Shown: positions 1 to 8,762, counted from the first letter of the stretch. The stretch is 64,000 bases of DNA from Chryseobacterium contaminans (GCF_001684955.1 NZ_MAYF01000223.1:29779-93778); one strand, 5' to 3'. Notes: generated from the letters alone by a model not told the origin. A program made the numbers and translations.

Positions 1-81
1 GATACAACAGATCCGGCGACAAACTTTGGTTTTAGAATCGATGGAATCAGATATCAGTTTGGAGCGAACTATTTCTTCTAA
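1..81 (+). CDS. C-terminal end of a probable outer-membrane beta-barrel protein (5' truncated)
   Basis: Frame 1 is open from the window edge to a TAA at 79-81 and gives 26 residues ending RYQFGANYFF. Alternating aromatic and polar residues with a terminal phenylalanine are typical of the last strand of an outer-membrane barrel. The family cannot be named from this tail. A rho-independent terminator lies about 236 bases downstream. Confidence 0.5.
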   Translation, partial: DTTDPATNFGFRIDGIRYQFGANYFF

Positions 82-316
82 ACCCAATGGTTTTAAAAAA
101 AAACTGATGAAATACAATAAAAATGTTCTTACAAAAGAATATTGGAAGAGATTTTGTATAGGTAGTGCGAACCTGCTACTCGGAAAAGTTTTCACTTGGG
201 CTAAAAGTAAGTAATAACGATATTAATACCGGTTTAGAAAGGAGGAATTACGACAGATTCCTTTCTCAAATTTGTATTAACTTTTTAATTTATTCATATC
301 AAATTAATTTTGTACA

Positions 317-351
317 CATTAAGATGGCTCAGCCGTCTTAATGTTTTTTTT
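317..351 (+). terminator. Rho-independent terminator
   Basis: A 12-13 bp stem (CATTAAGAtGGCT pairing with AGCCgTCTTAATG, one G-U pair) with a very tight loop is followed by eight T. It ends transcription entering from the left edge, before the permease gene. The stretch 82-316 holds only a weak 8 bp inverted repeat (AGAAAGGA 236-243 / TCCTTTCT 259-266). Confidence 0.85.
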
Positions 352-432
352 ATAATACCCATGCATTCTTATTTCAAGATTCTCTTCACTTGTTCAGGTT
401 AATTTTATACATTTAATAAAATTATCTGACCA

Positions 433-924
433 ATGGATCATAAGAATAACAATCTCTTTGAAAAATTTTCAAACTGGGCCGTAAAATTTACAGGAAGTCA
501 GTATGCCTTTATTGGAGCAACATTTGTGGTTGTGGCATGGGCAGTTACAGGCCCCTTTTTCAATTATTCAGAAACCTGGCAGCTGGTTATCAATACAGGA
601 ACTACAATTATTACCTTTCTCATGGTTTTCCTTATTCAGAAAGCCCAGAATAAAGATTCAAAAGCCATACAGATCAAGTTGAATGAAATCATTGCGGCTC
701 ATGAAAAAGCAAGTAACAGAATTGTAGATATTGAAGATCTTACGGAAGCAGAACTGGATCAGCTTCATCACTATTATGAAAATTTAGCTCAGTTTGCCAA
801 GAAAGATTCGGATATCCATACTTCTCATTCTATAGATGCTGCACAGCGAAACCAGGATTATAAATATGAGTTCTTTAAAAGGAAGCATGAAGAATGGCTA
901 CAGAAGCAGGAACAGGAAAAATAA
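433..924 (+). CDS. Low affinity iron permease family protein
   Basis: The 163-residue product matches the low affinity iron permease family (Pfam Iron_permease). After a short polar N-terminus it has two hydrophobic segments (about residues 22-45 and 52-70) around GPFFNYSETWQL, then a charged helix with IQIKLNEIIAAHEKASNRIV. That helix and the second membrane segment are the family hallmark. The name derives from yeast Fet4; in bacteria the transported substrate is not established, so iron transport is inferred from family only. It has no operon partner: the next gene starts 115 bases later behind its own promoter. Confidence 0.75.
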   Translation: MDHKNNNLFEKFSNWAVKFTGSQYAFIGATFVVVAWAVTGPFFNYSETWQLVINTGTTIITFLMVFLIQKAQNKDSKAIQIKLNEIIAAHEKASNRIVDIEDLTEAELDQLHHYYENLAQFAKKDSDIHTSHSIDAAQRNQDYKYEFFKRKHEEWLQKQEQEK

Positions 925-1005
925 TATTTATTTAATGATGAACATTGTTTTTTGTTAATAAATTGGAATTTGTTAATATATTTTATTTTGTGTTAAGTTA
1001 ATTTT

Positions 1006-1013
1006 TATATTTG
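1006..1013 (+). promoter_or_regulatory. -7 promoter element of the metalloprotease gene
   Basis: TATATTTG is an exact match to the Bacteroidota -7 consensus TAnnTTTG. A TTTG at 987-990 could serve as -33 element, but its spacing (15) is short. Transcription would start near 1017-1019, which makes the TTG at 1019 unusable as a start codon and favours the GTG at 1040. Confidence 0.55.
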
Positions 1014-1039
1014 TTGTATTGAATATAAAATCCACTACT

Positions 1040-3283
1040 GTGAAAAGAAAACTACTATGTTTGCCAGTATTGCTTTTGGCAACAGCGGCAAGTGCACAAT
1101 GGAGTAAAGCTGTGCCACAACAGAGAATTATTAAGAAAAGTGATCATTCTATTTATTATAAACTTGATATAGATCAAATCAGAACACAGCTTTTGCAGGC
1201 ATCTAAAATTGGAGAAGGTGCACCGGTTACGATAAGCATTCCTAATCTGGAAGGTAAGATAGAAAGGTTTACAGTGAATAGCTTTCCTGTAATGGATGAA
1301 ACTTTAGCAAAACAATACCAACTTGGATCTTATGTGGGAATAGGTACTGATGATCCTTCAAAGTATATCCGTTTTAGTGTTGCTCCTAATGACTTTCAGT
1401 CTATGATGATTGCTCCTGATGGTAAGTATGAGTTTATAGAGCCGGCTACAGCAGATAAATCTTATTATTCTATACATGGGAAAACCAGTAAGAATGGGCA
1501 CGCATTTACCTGTAGTACTAAAGAAAGTAAGGAATCTGTAGCCAACCTTCAGAAAATGATAAAGTCCGGGGCAACCGCTAAAGCCAGTAACAAAACTTTT
1601 CACACGCTTAAACTGGCAATGTCTGTGACAGGAGAGTACACCTCTTATTTTGGTGGTATTGTGGGAGCTCTTACACAAATCAACGCTACCTTATCAAGAG
1701 TGAATGGAGTATTTGAAAGAGAGTTTAATGTACATGTGAACGCAATTAATGCACCTGGCCTTATCTTTACCAACGCTGCTACTGACCCTTACAGTACTTC
1801 CGATCTTATGTGCAAATGGAATTACGAATTAATGAATGCTTTGCATGGCGGAAACTATGGTGTTACTGATGAAAGTTTTGATATCGGACATTTATTTGGT
1901 GCTACAGGAGGTGGAGGTAATGCAGGTTGTATTGGCTGTATAGGAAGCAATGATATCTCTACTACCTCTTATACTGCTGCACAAAGTGACTGTCAGGATG
2001 CCAGTGGTAGTTATTATGCATACATATCTCCGGATAATTATAAAGGAAGTGGTTTCACCTCTCCTGCAGACGATATTCCAATGGGAGATAATTTTGATAT
2101 TGATTTTGTAGCCCATGAGATGGGGCATCAGCTTGGAGATAATCATACGTTTAGTAGAGATGAGCAGTCTGGATCCAATACTTATGTTGAACCGGGTACC
2201 GGAAGCACTATTATGGGATATGCAGGACTTTGGGGAACTATGTCTGTTCAACCCCATTCAGATATATATTTCCATAGTGTAAGTATAGATCAGATACAAG
2301 CTAACATGGCAGCTATAACTGCTGATGTGGAAACTCCAATAGTGAATAATCCACCAGTAGTCGCTGCAATGAATACTGTATATACAATTCCAAAATCAAC
2401 AGCATTCGTATTGACAGCTTCTGCCACAGATCCGGATGGAGATGCTTTAACTTATTGTTGGGAACAGGTGAATTCAAGTACCTTATCCGGTGGTGTAACC
2501 AAAACTAATATTGGAAATACCGCTTCAGGGGCGAGTTTCAGATCATGGACACCTACCAGCAGCCCTACAAGGTATTTCCCTAAACTATCAACTGTTTTGG
2601 GGGGAACTGTAAAGAATACTAATGATTTTGAAGCTGCAAGTACAGTAGCAAGAACTACTAATTTCCGTGTTACCGTAAGAGATAATAAACCCGGAGGACA
2701 GGCACAGACTGCGTATGCAAATCAAACAGTTGTTGTGGGATCTGCTGCTGCATTTACAGTAAATACAACATCTCTTACTCCAAATGCCAATTCTACAATT
2801 GCATGGACCGTTTCAGGAACAACTGCAGCTCCATATAACGTAGCAAATGTTAAAATTGATTATACAGAAGATAATGGAACAACATGGAATGACCTAGCGG
2901 CATCAGTGCCAAATAATGGTTCTGCAAGTGTTTTCATTCCTGCAGCTTTAGCTGGGAAAAGTATTCATATTAGAGTATCTGCAATTGGAAACGTATTTTA
3001 TGCAGTGAAGAAGGCTACTGTATCAAATGTTCTTGCTGTTTCTGAGGCAGGTAATAATGTAAAAACTGTTCATATCTATCCAAACCCTGTTGAGGATATT
3101 CTTAATGTTACGAATGTTTCTTCAGGTGCCATTTATGAAATTTTTAATACTCCAGGTCAATTGGTTTTAAAAGGAACAATAGGTGATGGAAGGATTAATG
3201 TAAGCAATTTGGTAAAAGGAGTTTATTTCATTGCAATTAATGGTAAGGAGATCAACAGTAAAACTAAGTTTGTCAAAAAATAA
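1040..3283 (+). CDS. Secreted M12-type (reprolysin-like) zinc metalloprotease with T9SS sorting domain
   Basis: I chose the GTG at 1040 because it follows the predicted transcription start and opens a textbook signal peptide (MKRKLLCLPVLLLATAASA|Q). The product is 747 aa. The zinc site HEMGHQLGDNH (about residues 359-369) fits HExxHxxGxxH of metzincins, and STIMGYAG about 30 residues later fits the Met-turn. Beyond it lie Ig-like/fibronectin-like segments (ATDPDGDALTYCW). The last ~70 residues (HIYPNPVEDILNV to KTKFVKK) are a type A T9SS C-terminal domain. It is therefore probably exported by Sec, then secreted or anchored on the surface by the type IX system. The substrate is unknown. It is transcribed alone and ends in a bidirectional terminator. 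Confidence 0.88.
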   Translation: MKRKLLCLPVLLLATAASAQWSKAVPQQRIIKKSDHSIYYKLDIDQIRTQLLQASKIGEGAPVTISIPNLEGKIERFTVNSFPVMDETLAKQYQLGSYVGIGTDDPSKYIRFSVAPNDFQSMMIAPDGKYEFIEPATADKSYYSIHGKTSKNGHAFTCSTKESKESVANLQKMIKSGATAKASNKTFHTLKLAMSVTGEYTSYFGGIVGALTQINATLSRVNGVFEREFNVHVNAINAPGLIFTNAATDPYSTSDLMCKWNYELMNALHGGNYGVTDESFDIGHLFGATGGGGNAGCIGCIGSNDISTTSYTAAQSDCQDASGSYYAYISPDNYKGSGFTSPADDIPMGDNFDIDFVAHEMGHQLGDNHTFSRDEQSGSNTYVEPGTGSTIMGYAGLWGTMSVQPHSDIYFHSVSIDQIQANMAAITADVETPIVNNPPVVAAMNTVYTIPKSTAFVLTASATDPDGDALTYCWEQVNSSTLSGGVTKTNIGNTASGASFRSWTPTSSPTRYFPKLSTVLGGTVKNTNDFEAASTVARTTNFRVTVRDNKPGGQAQTAYANQTVVVGSAAAFTVNTTSLTPNANSTIAWTVSGTTAAPYNVANVKIDYTEDNGTTWNDLAASVPNNGSASVFIPAALAGKSIHIRVSAIGNVFYAVKKATVSNVLAVSEAGNNVKTVHIYPNPVEDILNVTNVSSGAIYEIFNTPGQLVLKGTIGDGRINVSNLVKGVYFIAINGKEINSKTKFVKK

Positions 3284-3304
3284 TTGAACAATAAAGTAAA
3301 AATA

Positions 3305-3333
3305 AAAACCTCTGAGTCATCAGAGGTTTTTTT
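3305..3333. terminator. Bidirectional rho-independent terminator
   Basis: AAAACCTCTGA (3305-3315), loop GTCA and TCAGAGGTTTT (3320-3330) form a perfect 11 bp stem flanked by A and T runs. It lies between the convergent metalloprotease and TPR-type genes and can serve both. Confidence 0.9.
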
Positions 3334-3343
3334 ATGATTGATT

Positions 3344-6082
3344 CTATCTCATGAAATAGCTGAAATAACTACAGCTTCCCATTAGACTTTTTGTAGTTTC
3401 AGCATCTGAATACTGTGCCTTCAGCTGTGCAAAATACGTTCTGTATTTTTGATTCTTCAGATTGTCCAGCTCCTTTTGACGGGCATCTTCTTTTTCAGAC
3501 CATTTCGGATCAGAATAATCGAAATCTTTCGGAGCTTTGGCTTCATACTGATAATATTTACCTTGCTCAGCACTGGCCATCTGGAATAAAATTCTAGCCT
3601 TCTCTTCTTTATTGTTTGAAAGCTTAAGCGCTTTCTGATAATAGTTGATGGCTAAATCAAAATTATCAGGTTCAATATAAGAAGTATCCATGAAGTTTTT
3701 ATAGTAGTACTTATAAGGATTTCCTTTATCATTATTCCAGAAGTAATATTTTCCACCATTGCTGTTATCAATATCCATAACAAAAAGGTGTCGGTAATAT
3801 CCTAAAATGGAAGTATTATATAGCAGGTTTCCGATAAGCTGGTTAGCTCTTGCAGCCTTTTCGTCATTTCCATTTCCGATTTTCTTAAGCTGGATTAAAA
3901 CATCTGTCAGCTCCAGTTTGTTCATATTATCTTTGATGAAAGGAAAATCACTGTAACCTTCAGACTTCATAGATTCAGAAGCAGCACTTTGATAACTTTC
4001 CCACACATTATGTCCGAAAACAAGACTTGAAATATTATTGAAGCCATTATATTCAGAAGAGGCATATTGTTTTGGAGTAATAGTTTGTCCGCTCTTTTCG
4101 CTCCAGTCATAATTCACTCTTGGTATTCCACCGAATTTCTGGACCTTTTCATAATATGATTTAGCCTTTCCAAAATCAGCAAGCCTCATAGCTCGGTCGC
4201 CATAAATGGTATTGAAGAAAGCCTCAATATTTCCTACACTGTCCATATTTTTAGCAATAATCTGCTGTTCAAACTGGGTCTTATTAGGCTTTCTGTAGAA
4301 CTCCTCAACACTTTTTACAAGACTTGAATTTGGATTATACTGAAGGTCTGAAAGGGTGTTGTTCATCAGGAATGATTTACCATCTTCCCCCTGAAGCAGA
4401 TAACGGTTAGCCATTACATCTTTTAAGAAATCAGCAGTGGAAGGTGCAGGTCCGTAATAGTCGTAATAACTGTTGGCATTTGCAGTGTCCATTTTCACTT
4501 CTTTTTCCATAAAATATTCCGCATAGTCTTTCATCATATGATTTTCAAAAGCAGCATCTATTTTTGGTTGTGAAACTATATCATTCAGAACCTTCATTCT
4601 TTTGATTTCCTCCAGATATTCAGGATTGGTGGTTTTGATCTCGTTCAGAATCTCGGTACTTTCTTTATAATCTTTCTTTAAAAACTTAAGGTAGGCATCT
4701 GCGATCTGCCAGTATTCATCTTTTGACTTTTCTTTGGCTTTGGAAGTGAATTTTTCAAGGTCATCAAGGTAATCTTTAGTGTTGTCATCATACCCGCTGT
4801 ATCCTGTAGTGTAAAAAGGAATTCTGTTGGGATTATTCAATAGTTCATCATCACTCTGGTCTGCTTTATTTCCATCACCGGATGTGTCAGATTTAGAACC
4901 TCCGAAAAGATTCTTGAAGAACCTTACAATTTTCTGCCAGAAAGATATCTTTTCTTCTTTCACCTCTTTTACTTCTGTTGTTTTCTTATCAGAAGCAACA
5001 TCTTTTGAGTTATGTGTTTCAGTATTTCCCCTGTAGACAGATACCCTGCCGTAAGCATCAGAAGTGTAATAATAGGTAGGAAGATAGCTTCTTTCCAGCT
5101 CATTGATGCTTCTTACTGCCATTACTTTCAGGATTTCAGAATCCGGATTGATGTCAAACATTTTTTCCATGATAGGAATAGGGTTGTTGAAATCTTCATA
5201 TCCTAAAAGGAAATAAGCCATGTTCTTTTCCTCATTCGTATTGGCTCTTTTCATAATATTGCTGAAAGAAGCTGTATCCGAAAGTTTCATAGAGACAAAA
5301 GCAGATTCCTTGCGGTCTTTACTGTTCATAAATACCTGAAAGAAATTCCAGTTGGCATCACCATTCATCTCTAATCCTCTTTGAGCTCCTGCCAATTGAT
5401 CCAGAGCCATATAATATACCGTGCCTTTTAACTTGATGGGTTCAATATAGGTTTTGAAAGCCTGCAGGGCAGAGTCATAGTTTCTGGTATAATGATTCAG
5501 ACGTACAAGCTGGTACCCGTAGCGCTGCTTGATCTCAGGATTTCTGGCTGCGTTATATAGAGAGGTTAGGGCTGCGATCGTTTTATTATAATCAAGAGAG
5601 GTGGCATTTTTTCTGTTTTCATCTCTGTTATAGTAAAAAGAGTTTTCACTTTCAATATAGTTGATGCTCATGTAGGGCTCCAGATACTTGGCTTCAATCA
5701 AATAATCAATTCCTTCTTTATATTTCTGGTAAAATCCAGTTCCTAATTTTTGTAAAAGAGGATTAGTAGGAGTCCCATTTTTAAGAGCGTTCAGGTCATT
5801 CAAGCTTAATTTATATACCAGATTCTGTGTCTCGGCGTAGTCAAGCTGATTGTTAAAGTACTTTTTCCAGGTTTCAATATTATCATCAGGAATCATAGAT
5901 GGATTATAATGACCAAAGAATCTTGAAGAATAGGTATGAAGAAAAGGAAGATAAGACTTATCCTTAATAATACTCTGCGTAAAAAGGTTGAAGTATTCAT
6001 AATCCGGATCCGACCAGGCACAGGCGTTGGAGTTGGTGTAGAAAAGAGATACAACCGCAAGTGAAAGAATATACTTTTTCAT
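3344..6082 (-). CDS. Exported helical-repeat (TPR-like) protein of unknown function
   Basis: The product has 912 aa with an N-terminal signal sequence (MKKYILSLAVVSLFYTNSNA, then CAWSDPDYEY). A cysteine follows the hydrophobic stretch, but SNAC is a poor lipobox, so periplasmic or lipoprotein fate is open. The C-terminal third contains helix pairs typical of TPRs (FDLAINYYQKALKLSNNKEEKARILFQMA). Residues around 365-415 form a charged linker with an amphipathic KISFWQKIVRFFKNLFGG segment. No catalytic motif was recognised. It lies 108 bases downstream of a lipoprotein gene on the same strand and may share its transcript. Confidence 0.7.
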   Translation of the reverse strand: MKKYILSLAVVSLFYTNSNACAWSDPDYEYFNLFTQSIIKDKSYLPFLHTYSSRFFGHYNPSMIPDDNIETWKKYFNNQLDYAETQNLVYKLSLNDLNALKNGTPTNPLLQKLGTGFYQKYKEGIDYLIEAKYLEPYMSINYIESENSFYYNRDENRKNATSLDYNKTIAALTSLYNAARNPEIKQRYGYQLVRLNHYTRNYDSALQAFKTYIEPIKLKGTVYYMALDQLAGAQRGLEMNGDANWNFFQVFMNSKDRKESAFVSMKLSDTASFSNIMKRANTNEEKNMAYFLLGYEDFNNPIPIMEKMFDINPDSEILKVMAVRSINELERSYLPTYYYTSDAYGRVSVYRGNTETHNSKDVASDKKTTEVKEVKEEKISFWQKIVRFFKNLFGGSKSDTSGDGNKADQSDDELLNNPNRIPFYTTGYSGYDDNTKDYLDDLEKFTSKAKEKSKDEYWQIADAYLKFLKKDYKESTEILNEIKTTNPEYLEEIKRMKVLNDIVSQPKIDAAFENHMMKDYAEYFMEKEVKMDTANANSYYDYYGPAPSTADFLKDVMANRYLLQGEDGKSFLMNNTLSDLQYNPNSSLVKSVEEFYRKPNKTQFEQQIIAKNMDSVGNIEAFFNTIYGDRAMRLADFGKAKSYYEKVQKFGGIPRVNYDWSEKSGQTITPKQYASSEYNGFNNISSLVFGHNVWESYQSAASESMKSEGYSDFPFIKDNMNKLELTDVLIQLKKIGNGNDEKAARANQLIGNLLYNTSILGYYRHLFVMDIDNSNGGKYYFWNNDKGNPYKYYYKNFMDTSYIEPDNFDLAINYYQKALKLSNNKEEKARILFQMASAEQGKYYQYEAKAPKDFDYSDPKWSEKEDARQKELDNLKNQKYRTYFAQLKAQYSDAETTKSLMGSCSYFSYFMR

Positions 6083-6190
6083 AGGGTGTAGTGTTTTTTT
6101 AGTTTTTTATATAGTTTTTTGTAATCAATGGTGCGGACAGAAATGGTTATGATGTTGAGCTTCTATCCTATGTCTTCATCTATGGAAGAT

Positions 6191-7162
6191 TTAAAATTTT
6201 CGATCTAACACAAATTTACTATCTAATTGATAATAAATAATATTAAAATGTGGGATTTTTTTCTGAAGGAAAACAATCACATCAGTTAATTGTTCTTCCG
6301 ATATTTCTTCCACCTTTATTTTGAAACCTTTATTCAGGTAACTTCCAAAGTAGAAGCCGTCTTTCAATACTTCAGCTTCATATTCCGAAATCTTTTTGAA
6401 GTTAGGATTTTCGAGGTCCTTTTTAGATAAAGCATTGATAAGTTTATGTTTGTCCAGATGATTCGTAATAATTCCCCATGAATAAATAGGAAGAGCTACT
6501 TCTACTTTTTTAATGGGGTAATCTTCCATTTTCGAAAGATAACTTTTCAGAATATTGACGTCCAGAATAGAATTTTTATTCGTTTTTTCCAATGGGGAAG
6601 AAGTAGAGTAGCACATCAGATACACTTTATTCACTGGAGGTATTCCAGTCTGTTTTTTATCTTTAACCTGATGAAGGCGTAATGTGCAGGTGATTTCTTT
6701 TCCGGAAACTCTTTGCAGTTCCTTCAGGAATTTAAAATAATCATCCCGTGTTCCGGCAGTCCAGTCACAGTCAATCTGAATTTCATTATTGATTTTTAAA
6801 TGATATTCCTCTGCTTTCTTCTGAACCAAATGATGAATGCTTTCTGCCAGAAACTTAATTTCTTCCTGAGAAATCCCCAATATGGTTTGATTGGTGATAA
6901 AAACAGTAGGTACAATCTGCTTGTCCGTTTGAAAACTCTGGTCTTTTGTGATGACGGCAACAGGTTGGAATTTTCCCCCAATTTTATCCACATCAAAAAA
7001 CCTTGTGTATAAATAAGGAACAGTTGCCTGGTTTAAAACTTTCTTTTCTTCCTCATCCAGTTTCAGATTCGTTTTCCAGTAATAAAATGTATAAGGATGG
7101 TTCTCTTTTTTACTGCAGGAAACAATAAAAAGTAAGGCCCATAAAATGTTTAGTATTTTCAT
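6191..7162 (-). CDS. Putative lipoprotein, possibly TIM-barrel (DUF3142-like)
   Basis: The start was placed at the ATG at 7162, which opens a lipoprotein signal (MKILNILWALLFIVSC|SKKEN, 323 aa). A longer in-frame start at 7264 would run across the terminator of the upstream gene and its own promoter, so it is rejected. The segments IQIDCDWTAGTRDDYFKFLKEL, ITCTLRLHQ and KVYLMCYST look like successive beta strands of a TIM-barrel glycosidase-like fold, resembling DUF3142 proteins from memory; this is weak. No enzymatic role is claimed. The downstream TPR-like gene may be co-transcribed. Confidence 0.6.
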   Translation of the reverse strand: MKILNILWALLFIVSCSKKENHPYTFYYWKTNLKLDEEEKKVLNQATVPYLYTRFFDVDKIGGKFQPVAVITKDQSFQTDKQIVPTVFITNQTILGISQEEIKFLAESIHHLVQKKAEEYHLKINNEIQIDCDWTAGTRDDYFKFLKELQRVSGKEITCTLRLHQVKDKKQTGIPPVNKVYLMCYSTSSPLEKTNKNSILDVNILKSYLSKMEDYPIKKVEVALPIYSWGIITNHLDKHKLINALSKKDLENPNFKKISEYEAEVLKDGFYFGSYLNKGFKIKVEEISEEQLTDVIVFLQKKIPHFNIIYYQLDSKFVLDRKF

Positions 7163-7188
7163 GCTGTGATAGGGCATAGTTGATTCTC

Positions 7189-7235
7189 CAAAAGTAAAGA
7201 TATTTAAACAAACAATGAACCGTAAAATCACGGTG
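7189..7235 (-). promoter_or_regulatory. Promoter with upstream ACCG-N8-CGGT dyad (lipoprotein gene)
   Basis: Read on the minus strand, TACTTTTG (7196-7189) matches TAnnTTTG. Upstream, the plus-strand sequence AACCG (7218-7222), N8, CGGTG (7231-7235) forms a dyad. The same dyad with near-identical inner sequence (TAAAATCA versus TAAAATCC) lies at exactly the same distance from the -7 element in front of the gene at 7289-7708. This suggests a shared regulator. Confidence 0.6.
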
Positions 7236-7250
7236 ATTCCCCAAGTAAAC

Positions 7251-7272
7251 AAAAACCGCTCCAAAGGAGCGG
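7251..7272 (-). terminator. Rho-independent terminator of the 139-aa secreted protein gene
   Basis: On the minus strand CCGCTCC, loop TTT, GGAGCGG is followed by TTTTT. It sits 16 bases after the stop codon of the gene at 7289-7708. Confidence 0.85.
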
Positions 7273-7288
7273 CTATTTTATGATCTCA

Positions 7289-7708
7289 TTATTCATAGAG
7301 TTCACTTTCACAAGTACAGGTTTCTTTATCTATACTTTCTTTGGCAGAACAACAGCCATCAAGGTTTAGAATATTTCCTTTCTCATCCGTAAGATAGATT
7401 TTATCTTTCCCGAATTTCACAAAAAAGGTTTCTTTATATTTCTTGAACACCACCTTCATTACTTTATTCAGAGCATATTTACCAGCATTGAATTCTTCTT
7501 TAGTTTCTTTCCAGTCAGCCTGGTTAACCTGAACGTATCCAAAAACTACGTCGCCGTTCTTTTGTATATTGAGGTAATAATGAGGAGTGCCGGTACCACT
7601 GTATCCTTTCAGAAGGTCAAAACTTCTATGACCGGTAAAAGGTAGTTTTGTTTGTGCAAAAGTGAAAATGGTGATGCATAGAATCATTAAACTGAAAATC
7701 TTTTTCAT
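7289..7708 (-). CDS. Small secreted protein of unknown function
   Basis: The product has 139 aa with a clear signal peptide (MKKIFSLMILCITIFTFA|QTK). The mature part is beta-rich (HYYLNIQKNGDVVFGYVQVN) and ends with a cysteine-rich tail (DGCCSAKES...ETCTCESELYE, four cysteines) that could form disulfides or bind metal. No family was recognised. It is a single-gene unit with its own promoter and terminator. Confidence 0.65.
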   Translation of the reverse strand: MKKIFSLMILCITIFTFAQTKLPFTGHRSFDLLKGYSGTGTPHYYLNIQKNGDVVFGYVQVNQADWKETKEEFNAGKYALNKVMKVVFKKYKETFFVKFGKDKIYLTDEKGNILNLDGCCSAKESIDKETCTCESELYE

Positions 7709-7722
7709 ATTATTTTTTTCTT

Positions 7723-7769
7723 CAAATTTAAAAATATCTGTCCAATTTATGCACCGTAAAATCCCGGTG
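7723..7769 (-). promoter_or_regulatory. Promoter with upstream CACCG-N8-CGGTG dyad (secreted protein gene)
   Basis: On the minus strand TAAATTTG (7730-7723) is a perfect TAnnTTTG. A perfect 5 bp dyad, CACCG (7752-7756) and CGGTG (7765-7769), lies 21 bases upstream. The predicted transcript starts about 10 bases before the ATG. See the matching element at 7189-7235. Confidence 0.6.
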
Positions 7770-7850
7770 ATTTTTTATCCTATATAGTCTCAAACATCCT
7801 TCTCAGCAACTACAATAATTCATATAACCATTTCCTTTGACTGGAAGAGT

Positions 7851-7875
7851 GGCAAAAATTCAAAGAATTTTTGCC
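7851..7875. repeat. Perfect 11 bp inverted repeat in intergenic DNA
   Basis: GGCAAAAATTC, loop AAA, GAATTTTTGCC is a perfect palindromic hairpin with no T tract on either strand. It is followed at once by GGGGTGGT (7876-7883), which is the exact complement of ACCACCCC (7906-7913) in the neighbouring terminator. The rest of the 7772-7850 gap shows nothing recognisable. Confidence 0.6.
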
Positions 7876-7900
7876 GGGGTGGTCTTTTCCTCAAGCAAGC

Positions 7901-7926
7901 AAAAAACCACCCCAAAAGGAGTGGCT
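7901..7926 (-). terminator. Terminator of the glycerol operon
   Basis: On the minus strand AGCCACTCC, loop TTTT, GGGGTGGTT is followed by a T run (plus-strand A7901-A7906). It lies about 27 bases after the stop of the last gene of the operon. Confidence 0.75.
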
Positions 7927-7952
7927 TTTCTATAATTTAATTGAAAACTAAA

Positions 7953-8762
7953 TTAAAAAACAGTCGCAGCCAGCTGGATCCTCGCATATTTATTCGAAGG
8001 ATTCCACATAGCCATCATAGAAACAGGTAAACTGTAATGTTCTGTAATTTTAAGAACTTTCCCTGCTTTTACCCCAACATTCACAATGTCAAAATTGTTT
8101 TTTCCATTTCCATACAGAAAAGTATCTCCATTCAATGAAAATCCTGCGCCTACAAAAGCATCCAGATTTACTTTTTGCCCACTGATGACAGGATAACTAG
8201 CCTGTACATAAGTAGAATATCTGTTCTTTTTATAGCTGCCATCCGGTTCCAGAATTACTTCTCCTGCATTGGCACCTCCATACAGCATAATGTCTGCTTC
8301 AATATTGATCGGGAATGATGGCCCGAAAGTATAATTGGTTCTTAAATCAATAATATGGGCTGTTCTTCTCTGTGAATAGCTGAAAATGTCATCTGCTGCA
8401 ACAGCGGTATTGATATTTCTGGAATTATAAAGATCCCATAATCCAATATAAAAACGTCCGTTAGAATACTGAACATAATAATTGATCTCCTTATAATGGG
8501 TATTGTCTTTATCATCCGCAAGGGCAGAAGCACCCCAAATCCCTACTTTCCATTTTTTCTCCGCATCCAAAGCATAGGAAAGATTTCCCATCACAACAGG
8601 TTTGTCTGTAATTATCAAACCTCTCCATAAGTGGTTGTTCTGAATGTTTGCAGTAAAATCCAACCTGTTTTCTTTGGTTTCCTTTGTTTCACTGCTTTCC
8701 TGTGAAAATAACCTTCCTGCACCTAAAGTAAGCAGGAAGATCCCTTTTAATATTTTCATCAT
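7953..8762 (-). CDS. Putative outer-membrane beta-barrel protein of the glycerol operon
   Basis: The product has 269 aa with a signal peptide (MMKILKGIFLLTLGAGRLFS|QES). It shows many amphipathic beta strands (EINYYVQYSNGRFYIGLWD, YSTYVQASYPV, FVGAGFSL) and a C-terminal phenylalanine (IQLAATVF), as in outer-membrane barrels. It starts 8 bases after glpF stops and is the last gene before the operon terminator. A role in passage of glycerol or glycerol phosphodiesters across the outer membrane is inferred from position alone. No named family was recognised. Confidence 0.65.
   Translation of the reverse strand: MMKILKGIFLLTLGAGRLFSQESSETKETKENRLDFTANIQNNHLWRGLIITDKPVVMGNLSYALDAEKKWKVGIWGASALADDKDNTHYKEINYYVQYSNGRFYIGLWDLYNSRNINTAVAADDIFSYSQRRTAHIIDLRTNYTFGPSFPINIEADIMLYGGANAGEVILEPDGSYKKNRYSTYVQASYPVISGQKVNLDAFVGAGFSLNGDTFLYGNGKNNFDIVNVGVKAGKVLKITEHYSLPVSMMAMWNPSNKYARIQLAATVF

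Noticed and set aside
26..214. 62-codon frame (or 35-codon version from ATG 107) at the left edge
   Set aside because: It overlaps the end of the outer-membrane protein in another frame, lacks a promoter and resembles no family; probably chance.
1019..1039. TTG start for the metalloprotease
   Set aside because: It coincides with the predicted transcription start; GTG at 1040 opens the signal peptide directly.
6191..7264. Longer version of the lipoprotein gene starting at 7264
   Set aside because: It would translate through the upstream gene's terminator and the gene's own promoter; the ATG at 7162 gives a proper lipoprotein signal.
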